A stretch of DNA of 64,000 nucleotides from Zhengitettix transpicula (Eukaryota; Arthropoda; Insecta; Orthoptera; Tetrigidae), in assembly GCA_037074705.1 (NCBI GenBank), contig CM073590.1, forward strand, positions 115,836,100-115,900,099, given 5' to 3'. Below, piece by piece: positions 9,782-22,352 of this stretch; the stretch's first letter is position 1, and each line of letters opens with the position of its first letter. The notes beneath the pieces were generated by a model that worked only from the letters and a program-made list of their open reading frames with translations, had not been told where the DNA came from and searched no databases. Made by a program: the position numbers and the translations under genes.

Positions 9782-12700
9782 GGATTGTTATGAAAATAAT
9801 TATGCATAATTAAAAAATACACACATTAGAAATATAGTATCAACGTTGATACAGTAAGAAACCCATACGTGTAACACAAACGAGTAATAAACTAATTTTC
9901 CTTACAATTGATGTACGATTGAAGTTCTACATACACCAGGTGAATCTAAAGTTTTTTTTAATGATCTAAACAATTCTAATTCGAGGATTCTATGAGCTAA
10001 CAAAAATTCGAATTTATTATATTTCATTATTATTCATGCGAGACTTATTCATGAACATCTAGTCAAAATACTATCTTGAAAAATTGGAGACGTTATTGTT
10101 TTTTATAGATTAAACAGTTACCTCACTACTAGCAAAAAGTGCGTTATAATAATATATATTGTAATGATCAAAATAAATTATAGTAAAATATCGCCACGTT
10201 TGAGGGGCAAAATATATGGTAAACTCTTACACCTACTATTTTCTAATTACATGTACTTAAATTTAATCAAAATCAATTACTATTATTTCCACGGCTACTT
10301 GAGTTATTACGATCAGGGTCGCCTACGAGCCTCCAATAAAATATAGGAATTTACAAAATGAAAACTATAGAACGTTTTACAATGTTTATTAGAGAAAGCT
10401 AACGATTAATTATTATTCACAACTAAAACGAAATAAATACCTTGGAACGTCAAAAGCGGTTCTCTAGTGACCCAGCACACCTCAACTTCGTAGTTTGTTA
10501 ATGCTCGCAACAAACTGCGGGGATCTGGGAATTGATTGAATCAATCCGAATGAATCGGCTACGCGTCAAGCAAAATGTAGCTCAACTCGCTTAGTTTTTA
10601 ATAACCAATCTCACAACCTTAAAATTAAATACCCTTTTCCACTTTTCTACAGCCAGAGCCACCATAGGAGGTGTGGAGAGAGGATTTTTTGGCAGAGCTA
10701 TCATAGATAGACGGCATTCCACAAGATTACCATCTTCCGTGGCCTTTTACCAACCTTTGGCAAGTTCATCTAACCCTAGACTGAGATTCGTTATACTAAC
10801 TCCGCATGCAAATACAACGTCCTTCAAATTTACAAGTGTATCCAGTATAACGCAGAAAATTGCTTATGATCAGAATGATTTGCACTCAGATAAAAACAGC
10901 GACCAAAAACCAACGACGCACATGGACGGAATGTCTGACTCTAGTCCACTCGGCCCAAGACCAGTCACTCAACTTAGCATTCTCAGACAAAACGTAAACA
11001 TCACCCACACCCACTCGACTGACTGCCCTACTGCCCTCGCTGGCGCTCGACTGCTCAACTGATTTGTGTGTTTACTTCTCAAGGCTTTTATACCTTTACC
11101 TCGGGACACATTTTGACCCAGGGTTAGATGTTTGTTAACATTGGGCGTCACCTGTATTGCCGAACTGAAGACCGAAAATCTTAAATAAAATAAATTTCTT
11201 AGTAATCTCTACAATATATATATATATTCATAGCAATTTGAACTGAAAATGTTCTATTGCGTTCCAAATATGATCATTTTTCATGGTTTCTGGCAGTGCG
11301 AAATTTTTTTAAAAACTGATCTTGTATATACAAATCATTGAGTACATACAAACAAAGACTTGCTACTAAATGTTTCAAATTACTACTAATAGTCTGAAAG
11401 CATACATTATATTCAAATTTCAGTTGTTCACGAACGACATCATTAAACGGTTCCTTTTTTTATAGCATGAATTTTCAAATATGTTAAAATCCAATATAAA
11501 TTTCGGTTGGCGAGCGTATGACACAATGAAACTCCACCTGCGACTTTGAAGTCAATTAGTGAGCGGGTAATTATTCTTCATCTCCCACTTCCTAATGTCT
11601 ACGTAGTGGCAACGCATCAATACTTTGGCGCCTAAATGCGAAGGGGAATAAGTGAGTGATATCACTTTATCGTTGCTCGGAATACTTCATTATTAGTACT
11701 AACACACTTGTGTTACTTCTAAATAAACTTTTTTATATATATACGTGATCAATCATCTGTACGAAACTTAAGTAGATTTTTACTTAACTGGTATTTTGGG
11801 GTCCCACATATCGAACAAGACTTGGCTTGACTTACCTAGAGTAATACGAAGTATATATGCTCAATTTTTCAGTTTTGGTTCAGCTAGGAATTTATCAAGG
11901 ATCGGGTTTATATAAGCCTGAAAGTAGGTTGAAATATTGTTGAACGATTACTCTAATTTTTCATCACAAAGCACAACAATAGTGAAAAAATTCAATTATA
12001 ATTTAAGAAGGATATTTATTTAAATCTTTGTGCACAAAATATGGAGAACGTAACTGACTTCTTACGTTCTCGCATACAATTACCTCAGCGAACGAGAGTG
12101 ACGACGCATTTGTACAAATATAAAAAAAAACATTTCATCAATGTCGCTAAACTGTATACACAAAACGAAGGTGAGGCATAATATTATTACATATGACGAA
12201 TTTTATGTTTATAAGTGTTTAATTTTAAATTCATATCAACCGTTCACGGACAATACGAATCCATCATATTGTGATACGGATTTATGGCTTCGCTGGCGTA
12301 AATACAAGACGATTTATTTCAAATCAATGATTAACCAAATATCTGCTAACTTTGCTCACCAACACGGAAAATTGTGGCGTAAATAAAATACGTTATGATT
12401 ACCGTAGCGGCTGCAATGATGTCAGAGCGCGCACAGGAGAGGGATCCTGTTTCAATTCTTTCAGTGAAACAAGTTATATAATTAAATACGGTTTGCGCGA
12501 AAAATACCCGTACACAAAAAATGGTGATAGTAACAGATAACTACATTGTTGTTATAATGATAATAATAGTAACAATGATTTTCTTTATTTATTGATATTC
12601 ACATGTCTCGTCACGGGATTCAAGAATATGCACAAATATTACCAAATCCCTAGTAAATAAATGTTTAAATTGTATTCAAATATTTTTTAAGAACAACTTC

Positions 12701-13012
12701 AAGATGAAAATAAATTCACCCTACGCATTAATTAATTGGTTAATAATATTAATTGTACGTTCAAAAATTCCACAAAAATACGTGACATTAAACTCTTTGA
12801 TTAGCTATTTTAAACACAATTCTGTCCATATGAAACGTCCCCAAATAAATTTGATTCATCTTTCGTTATTCATATCTCTTACTGTATCTTCCCCATGGCA
12901 TGGGCCTTAAATGTTGTTTATGATTTCCATAACCGTTACCAGGTAAAAACTATCACTGATTATTTTTACAAATATTGAAAATGACGTACAGCATAGTTTA
13001 ATATGAACATGT
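9782..13012. other. No gene seen; composition shift at 10.65-11.16 kb
   Basis: Mostly AT-rich. The stretch 10650-11160 is more balanced in composition and has a 129-codon frame (10673-11062, plus) rich in Ser, Thr, His and Asp with no domain I recognise. A short (TA)n lies at 11213-11227. The balanced stretch could be part of an unrecognised interspersed repeat, such as a solo LTR, but no TG...CA ends or duplicated flanks were found. Confidence 0.4.
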
Positions 13013-13273
13013 TTAACTAAAGGATAAAGTCGTAAACATCACAGACTCGCGATGCGCCACGATAGAATATTTTCTAAAATTTTCCGGGATCGTAGCGATA
13101 CACGGTGGTTTATGGATTGTTGATTTGTTACCGCGTGGAATTACGATTACTGCACATTAAACCACACGTGGTGGCAATAACACTTTGGTAAATCAGCCTA
13201 GTTAATTTTAAGCGAAGTTGAAATCCAGTAAAATATGATGATGTAAAAATATCTGACATTCACAATAATATAA

Positions 13274-13400
13274 ATAATAAGATAAAACGGCCAAATTCAG
13301 ACGAAAGAAGTGATGATATAAATAACACACAAAGTTTCCGGAAACCCTAAGAAAACTCTCAACACAAGAGCCTAGAGCGACACAACGGCCCCATTTATAT
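13274..13400 (+). mobile_element. M1 MITE fragment nested in RepA
   Basis: Shows one M1 arm (GTGATGATATAAATAACACAC, AAGTTTCC) and the M1 spacer signature AAGAGCCTAGAGCGACACAAC, matching 1057-1077. The second arm is missing, so this is a truncated element. Confidence 0.6.
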
Positions 13401-13464
13401 TGACAATGGAATAAGGTTAGACGTAATTAATCATTTTAATAATACAAATAAAGACATAAATGAC

Positions 13465-13718
13465 CTTATGTCGGAAAATTATAGTTACTAACAAAACATT
13501 ACATAAACGCCTCTTTCAGTGCCTCTTTAGGTTTAATAATTTTGTATATAAATCATGCAATTCAATTTAGTTGTCATGGACAGGAAATACAGCAAAACCT
13601 TACCTGTGAATTGTTTTATATGATTTATTTACAAAATTATTGAACTTGAAGAGGGTCAAAAGCGGACGAAACGTCGTTTATTTAATGTTTGTTAGTAATT
13701 ATAATTTTTTAACAAAAA
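13465..13718. mobile_element. Foldback element with hammerhead-like motif, nested in RepA
   Basis: The outer arms pair: GTTACTAACAAAACATTACATAAACG near 13484-13509 against CGTTTATTTAATGTTTGTTAGTAAT near 13675-13699, with mismatches. The right arm begins with CTTGAAGAGGGTC...GGACGAAACGTCG (13645-13678), which resembles a hammerhead core with a C3-U4-G5 change. The left arm has a decayed mirror copy (13508-13530). It shares TTTAATAATTTTGTATA...TCATG with the elements at 56.5 and 58.8 kb, so it belongs to the same family. It has no coding capacity. Confidence 0.65.
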
Positions 13719-13990
13719 GCCAGTAAAATCTGTTCCTTTATTTTTACGAATATCTTATAACATTTTCATAGCCTAATTGTGGGTAAGCCAAGTTATTAAT
13801 TGTTTGGGTGGCCGCTGGACCTGTGTAAATTTCTTATTTCGCGGTGGAGTTCCGAGAATTATGTTTTACATATGAATCGTTAACGAAAGAACACGCATTG
13901 TAATTATAATAATATGAGAAAATGCTAGTACCGCGCATACCAAAACAGAAGTACTAGTAATTTTTATTAGTTTCTTATTAAGGATATTTA

Positions 13991-15091
13991 TTGGTAACAG
14001 TATGTATGAATGAACTCTTTTCGGCCGCAGCCCTGACGCTGAGGGCAGATACACGCACATGTGTTAAATAATAGAACGGCCTGAACAAATTCAAGCTGCA
14101 AAGACTAAAGCTGTGAAGATAATGGTAATGTACAGGGATGAGTTTGTGTCGGCAGTTGCAGCTGTCGCGTAACCTGTTACACACGCTGGTGTATCGGAAG
14201 TAACGCTCGCAGCACCAACAATGGGAGGGGCGCGGAAGTGTCTGCTGCCAACACAACAGGTAATTGTTGGCACGCTTCCCCTACACCTGTTCGTCGTCTC
14301 TTGGCCTCCGGTTTTCAACTTCGGTAACTCCAAACAGAGCCTCCTCTATGATGTATTACGAGCAAATGCGGGAACCGCGAGTACTAAAGCGGGAAAGTGC
14401 TCTTCCCTTCTCATCGCACACTGTACGCAAATTCCTCGCGTGAAAGCAGAACAGTTTGACGCCATTTGCCTGCTGAGAATATTCCGATTGCCTAGTAAAA
14501 GAAAATCGATTCTACAATTTTACTTGCATTTCTCAACTTCGAATTGGAGGAATAACCTATTTACAGTACTTAATTACAATGGAGTGTAGAAGAGTTGGTT
14601 ATTTGTCTTCCAGGATCGACTGACACGTCTAAATAATATTTACAGAAAACCTACACGACTGTGGAAACGAACAGGAACGTGTTTGATCCACGTGTGATCC
14701 CAATTATGACAAACGCCGAGCAAAACCTGGCCTATAAAATCGCTGAGTTGACACGAAAGGGTAATTAAAAGACCAGTTTTTTAATCATATGTGTTTATAT
14801 AACTAAAAATTAAGTTGGTGAATAAGAACCTCCATAGGTCGAGCACAAATTAAGAGTACTGGAACGTTGACGCAGAATAGAGCCAAAGAGAGAGAGAGAG
14901 ACACGGTGATATTTCAAAAAGTGCAATAGAGAAATGGGAAAGGTTTAATAAATTGTAATTAACAGAAGTTTGTCATAATTAAAAATGAATGGAGGAACAT
15001 GAAAATGAGGTATTGAAAACCATAGTAGTACCCAAAAGTGGATGGATAAACTTTGTATAATAATTATAAATACCAAAAATTATATACGTAC
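13991..15091. other. No gene seen
   Basis: Includes a moderately GC-rich patch (14020-14480) with open frames on both strands that match nothing I recognise, and a short (GA)n run at about 14887-14902. Confidence 0.45.
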
Positions 15092-16192
15092 ATTTAATTT
15101 TTCAACTATCGTTCCAAAGTTGTCTTTCTTACTTAACCTATTAGACCTAACTTTATAAACAACTAACCCAATTTTTCGGATCATTTCGCTCTCCCTCCCT
15201 CTACTTATATAACCAAGTAATTAGTATTTATTATGTTGTTGTCAGTAAATGAATTATTCATATTTCCTCTGTAGCAGCACCTACAGAAGAAATTTTATCG
15301 TTTAACACGCAGACTGCTTGATAAATATGTTGGCGAATACCAGAATCTTCCCGCGAAACACCATTCCACAAATATCGAGGCACTGAGTGGAAATTTAAAA
15401 ATGATCTATTATTTCAGAGAAAATATATAGTTAACTGGAAACAAAACCACGTTGTCTATTAGAGAAAATATTCTGTGATTACGAAACGTCATGGCTTCGT
15501 CGTCGTTGGACAATGTTAAAATGCTGAATGATAAAGATAGCCAATATAGACAAAAAAGGTAATATAACTACCACACAACGTTTCTGGGATCCTTGTTCCT
15601 TAAGTCAGGTGCTAAGAAGCGCCTAAAGAAACACAACCGTTGTGTGGTATTTATATTACCTTTTTTTTGTCTGTATTGGCTATATTTCTTATTCATTATT
15701 TTCGAACAGAGGTAAATTTTTTCATTATAATGTTTAAATGTTTATTGGAAGTTTCCGGCGCTAATGTTCGAGAGGTTTTTTTTCCGAGGATCAGTGTCAA
15801 ATCACTAAAGCCGAAGTCTCTTCAGGATCTCACTCACTGATGTGAATGATCACTGAAGATACTGTACGTACGATGAAAATTTTGTTTCTGGATGTCTGCA
15901 GTGATCAAGTCACAGTCAGCAATGTAATTTACCTTACGGAGGACTGTAGTAGATTATTATAGACGTGTAGTTCAGTGGAATTCGTCAAGACTTTTGCTTC
16001 GTTAAATTGGCGAAATTAATTAATATGTGTAAATAAAGTTGCCGAAAAAACTATTTTATTATTAAATCAGAAACTTTCAGCAGAGGTCGGCCATTATCAA
16101 CTGTAATAAGAGTGAAGTAAATTAAAAACATGTTTAACAATCTCAGTCATTGTAATCAAGTTTAAATAAACACACGTCGCATCGAGACGTAT
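15092..16192 (+). repeat. Tandem duplication, unit 1 (carries an extra MITE)
   Basis: Head-to-tail with unit 2 (16193-17069). Both start at ATTTAATTT...CAACYATCGTTCC and end at CACGTCGCATCGAGAC. They share long near-identical tracts, such as CGCAGACTGCTTGATAAATA, CGAGGCACTGAGTGGAAA and GATGTGAATGATCACTG. Unit 1 is about 220 bases longer, which is almost entirely the MITE at 15515-15730. There are no conserved open frames. It is a local segmental duplication of noncoding or repeat DNA. Confidence 0.9.
15515..15730. mobile_element. M1 MITE inserted in duplication unit 1
   Basis: Inverted arms of about 62-68 bases (15516-15580 and 15638-15706) share GATAGCCAATA-AGACAAAAAA and ACCACACAACG. The spacer has the M1 words GTGCTAAGAAG and GCCTA...ACACAAC. 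Unit 2 runs straight through this point (GGACAATATTTAATG at 16621), giving an empty site. Insertion therefore followed the duplication, or the element was lost cleanly from unit 2. Confidence 0.85.
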
Positions 16193-17069
16193 ATTTAATT
16201 TCTAACTTTTCAACCATCGTTCCAATGTTTAGTCTTTCTTACTTAACCTATTAGACATGACTATATAAACAACTAACCAAATTTTTCTGCTCATCCGCTC
16301 TCTCTCTCTCTTTCTACTTATATAACCAAGTAATTAGTATTCATTATGTTGATGTCAATAAATGAATTATTCATATTTCCTCTGTAGCAGCACCTACAGA
16401 AGAAATTGTAACATTTAACACGCAGACTGCTTGATAAATAAGTTGGCGAATACCATAATCTTCCCGCGAAACACCATTCCACAAATATCGAGGCACTGAG
16501 TGGAAATTTAAAAATGATCTATTATTTCAGAGAAAATATATATTTAACTGGATACAAAACCACGTTGTCTATTAGATAAAATATCCTGTGATTACGAAAC
16601 GTCCTGACTTGGTCGTCGTTGGACAATATTTAATGTTTATGAGAAGTTTCCGGCACTAATGTTCGAGAGGTTTTCCCCTGGATCAGTGTCAAATCATTAA
16701 AGCCGACGTCTCTTCAGGATCTCACTCGCTGATGTGAATGATCACTGTACGTACGATGAAAATTTTGTTTTTTGACATCTGCAGTGATCAAGTCACAGTC
16801 AGCAATGTAATTTACCTTAACGGACGTTGGTAGATTTTCAGAGACGTGTAGCTCAGTGGAATTCGTTAAATTGGCGAAATTAATTAATATGTGCAGATGA
16901 AGCAATTCCTTATAAAGTTGTCGAAAAAACTATTTTATTATTAAATCAGAAGCTTTCGGCAGAGGTCGGCCATTATCAACTGTAATAAAAGCGAAGTATA
17001 TTAAAAACATTTTTAACAATCTTAGTCATTGTAATCAAGTTTAAATAAACACACGTCGCATCGAGACAT
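16193..17069 (+). repeat. Tandem duplication, unit 2 (empty site)
   Basis: Second head-to-tail copy of 15092-16192, abutting it without a gap. It lacks the M1 insertion and has scattered substitutions and small indels, including a CT-rich microsatellite of different length near 16300. Its 3' part forms the left arm of a foldback that continues past the duplication end. Confidence 0.9.
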
Positions 17070-17148
17070 ACCTGTGATTCTCTCCGATGATAATGGCCGT
17101 TCTCTGTCGAAAGATCCTGATATTTTTTTCAACAATTTTATAATGATT
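16909..17148. mobile_element. Foldback element spanning the duplication end
   Basis: The arms 16909-16980 and 17084-17148 are reverse complements: TTTCGGCAGAGGTCGGCCATTATCA against the complement of TGATAATGGCCGTTCTCTGTCGAAA. Pairing continues through CTTATAAAGTTGTCGAAAAAA. The single arm at the end of unit 1 (about 16030-16104) is the same sequence without its partner. The duplication breakpoint therefore falls inside the loop or second arm of this palindrome. Confidence 0.75.
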
Positions 17149-18812
17149 TGGTTTATTTACACATATTCAGTAAGGCAGCGGAAAAGAAGAAAAATTGAAG
17201 AGTATGTTTCGTCTTGATTTCGTTAAAGGTGTCATATTCGGGAGTTGATATTTTGTGAGGTGGCATCTGTGCGCCGGCGTCGCGTACCGTCGGTGTTTTT
17301 TGCGGGCAGCGTCTCAGCTCTGAGCTACTCCGACTGTACCTCACCCCAGAGCGACCCCACTCCACGCGAGCGAGGCGGACAATACAGCCATTATGTATGC
17401 ACGCTATGGCAGCGGCGACCAAACTTTCTATACGTATTAAACCCTATTTACTTGCGAGCGCACTCACACACGCATCGGCCCGTTAATTTATTCTGGAAAT
17501 CTGATTAATTTCGTTCGCTCCCGCTTCACCAGCGCGGCGCTGTTCTCCTTCCCTCTCGCTCTTAATTTACACAGATGCGTTCTATTTTTTTTATTCTGCT
17601 GCCAGCGTCCACTCTAGCGTTGGTGCTGCAGATGTCACAAAACTGCCGGCAAAGCGGGGAGGGGGAAATAGAGTTGTGGGTGGGCAGAATGGGATAGAGG
17701 GAGCAGGAAGTGGAGGAGAGGAGAGCAAGAGGGGCCGGGCTACTTGCTGGGATTAGTTGAAGCGCCGCCGATGAACGGCAGCGCGTATCTCCTTCAACCA
17801 GGAATCGCCGCAATTGTCACATACTTAACTCGGGACTCGTATATTTTCATACTCTCCCCAGATAATTCGTTATCGTACGTGTGTTGGTAGAAAGAATATG
17901 GAAAGGTGTAACGACGTCGCCTAAGTAAATATCAAATTTTATCCAGAAACACGTCGTTCACCACAACGAAATGTTCAATATAAATAAAGCGTATATATAT
18001 GAAAAATTATGAATTAAAAATTATTTGATAAATAAATAAATTAAACAAGAAAAAGCATGCTACTTACGTTTGTCTCAATACTGGCCCTTTATTAACGTTG
18101 AAATGACTAAACCTAAATAAAGAATACAAAACTAACGATCAGAAATGTGGCTATGAGAGCAATAGTGGCATAAACAAACACACTGCCTAAAGGAAATAAG
18201 TAAGATTTTATTTTTACAATATTTTTATTTTTTGTTTAGCGTCTTGACACGGCGGCGAAAGTTATGGATTGAGAATGAAACGATACTAAAACTTTTTTTC
18301 TTAATTATAAAAAAGTATATTTAGAAATTAACATTTTGGAGTGAGGAAAAAAGTCACAATCTGAAGAAGGAATTTATTGACTGCAATTAAGTATACATTT
18401 GTTGGCAGCTATAATTAAATATACAATTTTATATCTAAATTTTAAATTAAATTTTAGCTATTACAAAGCAAACATTAAAAAATTATTATTTAAAAACCTT
18501 CAACTCACTCTAATAACACCACATAATTTTTATATGAGATTTGCTTTAGAATGAATGCAGCGCATTTAAACGCATTATAACTCACAGCATTTCCAAATTA
18601 CATTTATTCAATTACTCAGCTTTCTTATAGAATCTTATATAGCCAGTTATTCAGTCCTTTACTATTCTTTGGTAGGGTCGCTGGTGATCTCTAAATCACT
18701 ATGTACCGAAACGCTGGTATTTTTAGAAACGGAATTAATTTTGAATCAACTGTCTGTTTTTCGTCGTAACCAACATTTTTTATATTTTTAGGAAATTTAA
18801 TTTCCTCTGATC
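17149..18812. other. GC-rich patch 17240-17820; no gene seen
   Basis: 17240-17820 is GC- and CpG-rich with open frames on both strands, none recognisable. It includes a G-rich run near 17651-17667 and a purine-rich stretch to 17740. The rest is AT-rich. It could be a CpG-rich regulatory element or an unrecognised exon-poor promoter, but the sequence alone cannot decide. Confidence 0.4.
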
Positions 18813-19392
18813 GATAATAATAGGAACGGCTGTAATTTTAAGATGATTTAACCTGAAAATTTCATGAAAATGAGGAAAAAAGTGGATTAGACTACAGTTG
18901 CTCTCGTGCTCTTAAATAACAAGAAATCTTCCAAAACGAGTTAATAAGCATTAACAAGATGTCCAGTATCCAAAAGAAAGTTTGTGACGGGCAACTCTCT
19001 TTATTCCTGGTTTTTGGAAGCACATTTGGTTTGTCAATTTTAACACTGGGAACAATCCTCATATTCAGTTCTATAAATAGGTTATGTATTTGACATTTAT
19101 GCAGATTGTTTATGATAGCTAAAATTTGGAATGTTGACATGTTAGTCTACGACGTCACAATAATAATTCACGACCGTAATAACAAAGCATTATCGAGTAA
19201 TCTGAAGTGTGATTTATCTTTCTATTATTGATAATACGTTCGGCTGCAATTTTAAGATGCCTTAACTGAAGTGAATGGAAAAAAAAATGGGTTAGACTAC
19301 AACCGCTCTAATGGTATTAAATATCATGAATTTTGGAAAACGATTCAATAAACATTAACAATAAGTTCAGTACCCAACAGGAAGGTTTATAA
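18813..19392 (+). repeat. Diverged direct duplication (about 416-base spacing)
   Basis: 18813-18985 and 19229-19392 are homologous. Both have GATAATA...GGCTG-AATTTTAAGATG, then GTTAGACTAC, CTCTAATG or CTCGTGCTCTTAAAT, CATTAACAA and CAGTA-CCAA. They are substantially diverged, so the duplication is old. No coding frame is shared. Confidence 0.65.
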
Positions 19393-22352
19393 TATGTATT
19401 ACACGATTTGGAAATTCAATCGTTAGGAAGAACATAATGCAACGAATGTGTTTTAATTTAACACCCTATGATATCTCAATAGTATTTCAATACTCCGTAC
19501 ATTAGAATATTTTTTGTTAATTTATATTAGGAAAAGAAAAATAGAACTAATATAATACTGATATAAATTTTACATATAGTATTTTTCAGCATGAATGATA
19601 TGCACCGCCGTATATTAATTTCAGGTAAGTTTTTGAACTCTATTACAGTTTCAAGGCATTGAGCGCAATCACGAAATAATATTTTACGTCAACATTTACG
19701 ACCTACTACAACAAATTTTCGAAACTGCATTATTTTACAGAGCAGGTTCGTACTTTAAAATGTAGCCAATAGAACGCAAGTCTACTTTGGAGTAGAAATT
19801 GGCCCATCAAACTTTACGACCGGTCATATTCTCTGTTAATGGTAGTGTGCGATTCACAGCACGATGTGCATCAACCTTCGATCATGACAGTAAGCAATAC
19901 TCATTCGCATCTGAGTAAAATGAAACCATACAGTATGACCATGTCAGGATTTTGACATTCTTTTTCATGGTATTTATCTCGATATCGTTCATCCCCCTAT
20001 CTATTGATACGTAGTGGCTAAAATATACAAATAAATTTTTAAGCGAGTCAATAGTTATCTAAATTAAAATTTATTTTAAACTTCCAAGATTACATTGTTT
20101 TAGGTGAACACTAATATTTAAAATGTAAAAATCATACCGATTTTTTGAGGAATTTAATATGGACTTTGGCTTTTTGAGTCATATTGCACTTCAACGATGT
20201 GTGAAATTTTATGGTAACTAACAATTTAATGACGCAATTTGATGTAGTTACTAAAAGGTATGGGCTATTTTGAAAATTATACCGAAAAGATATAATAGAA
20301 ATCAGATTGAGGAATTACACTTCTCCGGCAAAATGCATAGTAGTTTCTTTTCTTTTTTTAATTTCCATATGGCATGAAAAAAACAATTAAGTAGGCCTAC
20401 ATTTAATTATCAGAACTAAATCTTTCTAATAAATTGGTGTATAACGGACGAAGAAAATTATCTATTCATTTGTGGATAAATTATCATTTCCAGAGCAACA
20501 GTTCTGTAAGAGAAAATATTCAAGACAAAGATCGAATCGAACGAATGTGAGGAATTAACGGGTTCCATTAATGCAACTTAAGTCGTTTTGTAATTAGCAG
20601 AGCACGATTTGCATTTACTTTACGTCGTGTGCAGCAGCAATCCGAGACGCAGTTCGTGATAGTTTAAGGACACCCATATCTATAAATTAACGATCGTCCT
20701 TCTGGTGTTGTTAATTAGACGCAACTCCGACGGCTCTTCGATAAAAGCAGAATGACTGCAACACATAATTATCAAGCCCATGTTCGTGACACTCCCTGTG
20801 GTTTCAACATGGACTCGTGAAACACAATTGGGCAATAATTATGCTTTAGGAGTACTGAATTGAGGTACTAAAATATTTTAAAACTAAATTACTGGTAATA
20901 TAACATTTTGAGATTAATCAATCGTGCCAATTAAACGTGCTACCTGGTACGAGGGTCTTGGTCTGCCAAAGAATTCATCTTGGGTTTAACATTTGTAAAG
21001 CTGTAGTTAATTTTGTGGACGTCAAAATTGTGCAAGATCCATTCGTCGTGAAGGACGTTAAGACGGATAATCCTATCTGATGCGCGACGTCGTCTGCACG
21101 TATTCTAGGACCTAATCTTTCATCAACAAAATTTCTAACACAGGGAACCAGCCATTTCGTAACGTTCTCGGATAACATTAAATACGGAACCGTACAAAGG
21201 ATTCTAAGGTTATACAAACATTTCCTATTAGATGGAATTTTTCAGGATAGAAACAAATATTGAAGGGTTCCCTTGAACAGATTGGAGAGTGCGAAGTGGG
21301 AATACTATCTTCAAAAAACAATTATTTCAATGCAAATCACACAGGTTCAAACCAATGAGGTTATGGTGAAATGATAATAGGCATAGAGGAGCCTGAATAT
21401 TATGTATAAACACGCATAAAATGTCCCTTAACAATGTCAACCACTTCCTTGACAACTCACTCGTTTGGGGATTATTATTGAGGAATTATAAATCGAATAT
21501 TGATCCAAGATAACTCTTCTAATGGTTTTTTCCCGGCAAAATACGAATTAAGCCAGGAGACTATTTCATTGTTGACAGGGCAAATGAGGTCAAGTAGCTA
21601 ACAGTAATTCGACCCGCAAAATCAACGTAAGGTTAATCGCCCCGCCACCCACACTGGCTGGTAAACAGGTAGGCAAGCGAGCCAACAGCACAGCTGCATA
21701 TTCTACAGGCAGGTGAAAAAGAGAAAATAAGACGGGGGCTCCCCCTCCTGCACGCACGCCAGCTCCAATTGCCCGTTGTTCGCCACGTGGCTCAGAAACA
21801 GACGTCACTCACCATTTGCGTGACCTATCACGGAAAATAGATAACAACCCCCCTAAGACGGACAGCTAGCGGCGAGAGTTTTCCTAATTTTGTTCAATTT
21901 CAAGATTAAACGCCCCGCGAGGTGTGGCGGCGCCAAGCTTCTACATGAAACTGGCAATTCATAGACCCGGGGTTAAAATGGCCAAACGTTCTCTCAATTC
22001 AGTCGGTACGAATCGATTTTAAAACAAATTTTGGCAATGTATTTAACAAGGCATCGTGGTCCTGTCCAAAATTAATTGTACTTTAATTATACGTGAGAGC
22101 AGGTCTAATATTGTGAGATGACGTCACCTAACGTGTTCCCAATCTCTTCTCGAAACATCCAATTTGATAAATTCTCATTTATTCAGTGAATTTAATCAAT
22201 AAATATTTTGTCGATATTAAACGATCCTCAAGAAATTAGACCAATCAAAAATAATATATTTTTTAAATATTTCCCGCGGTACCTTAACTACTGTTTATCA
22301 TTTCAGTAACTACTATCACAGTTTTTTTCCTCCAAATATTTCTGGAATATAT
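19393..22352. other. No gene seen; unique-looking block at 20.54-20.86 kb
   Basis: AT-rich, with short open frames only. 20540-20860 stands out for balanced composition and clustered homeodomain-type words (TAATTAGC, TTAATTAGAC, AATAATTATGC), as in insect developmental enhancers. This is suggestive only. 21600-21800 is locally GC-rich with frames on both strands and no recognised product. Confidence 0.35.

Larger units (their letters stand above)
13013..13990 (+). repeat. Dispersed repeat RepA, copy 1 (split by nested insertions)
   Basis: Matches 22353-22840 over nearly its whole length. Shared words include GATGCGCCACGAT, GTGGCAATAACACT, TTAGTTAATTTTA and CCAGTAAAATATG. On the far side of the insertion it resumes with GAATATCT...TAACATTTTCA, GACCTGTGTAAA, GTGGAGTTC and ATCGTTAAC. 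The copy is interrupted at about 13235-13720 by foldback-type elements, whereas copy 2 is continuous there. Protein coding is not conserved between the two copies. Family identity unknown. Confidence 0.75.

Noticed and set aside
10673..11062. 129-codon frame in a balanced-composition block
   Set aside because: No recognisable domain, no splice or start context that decides, and no second copy to show conservation. It was left as unassigned DNA.
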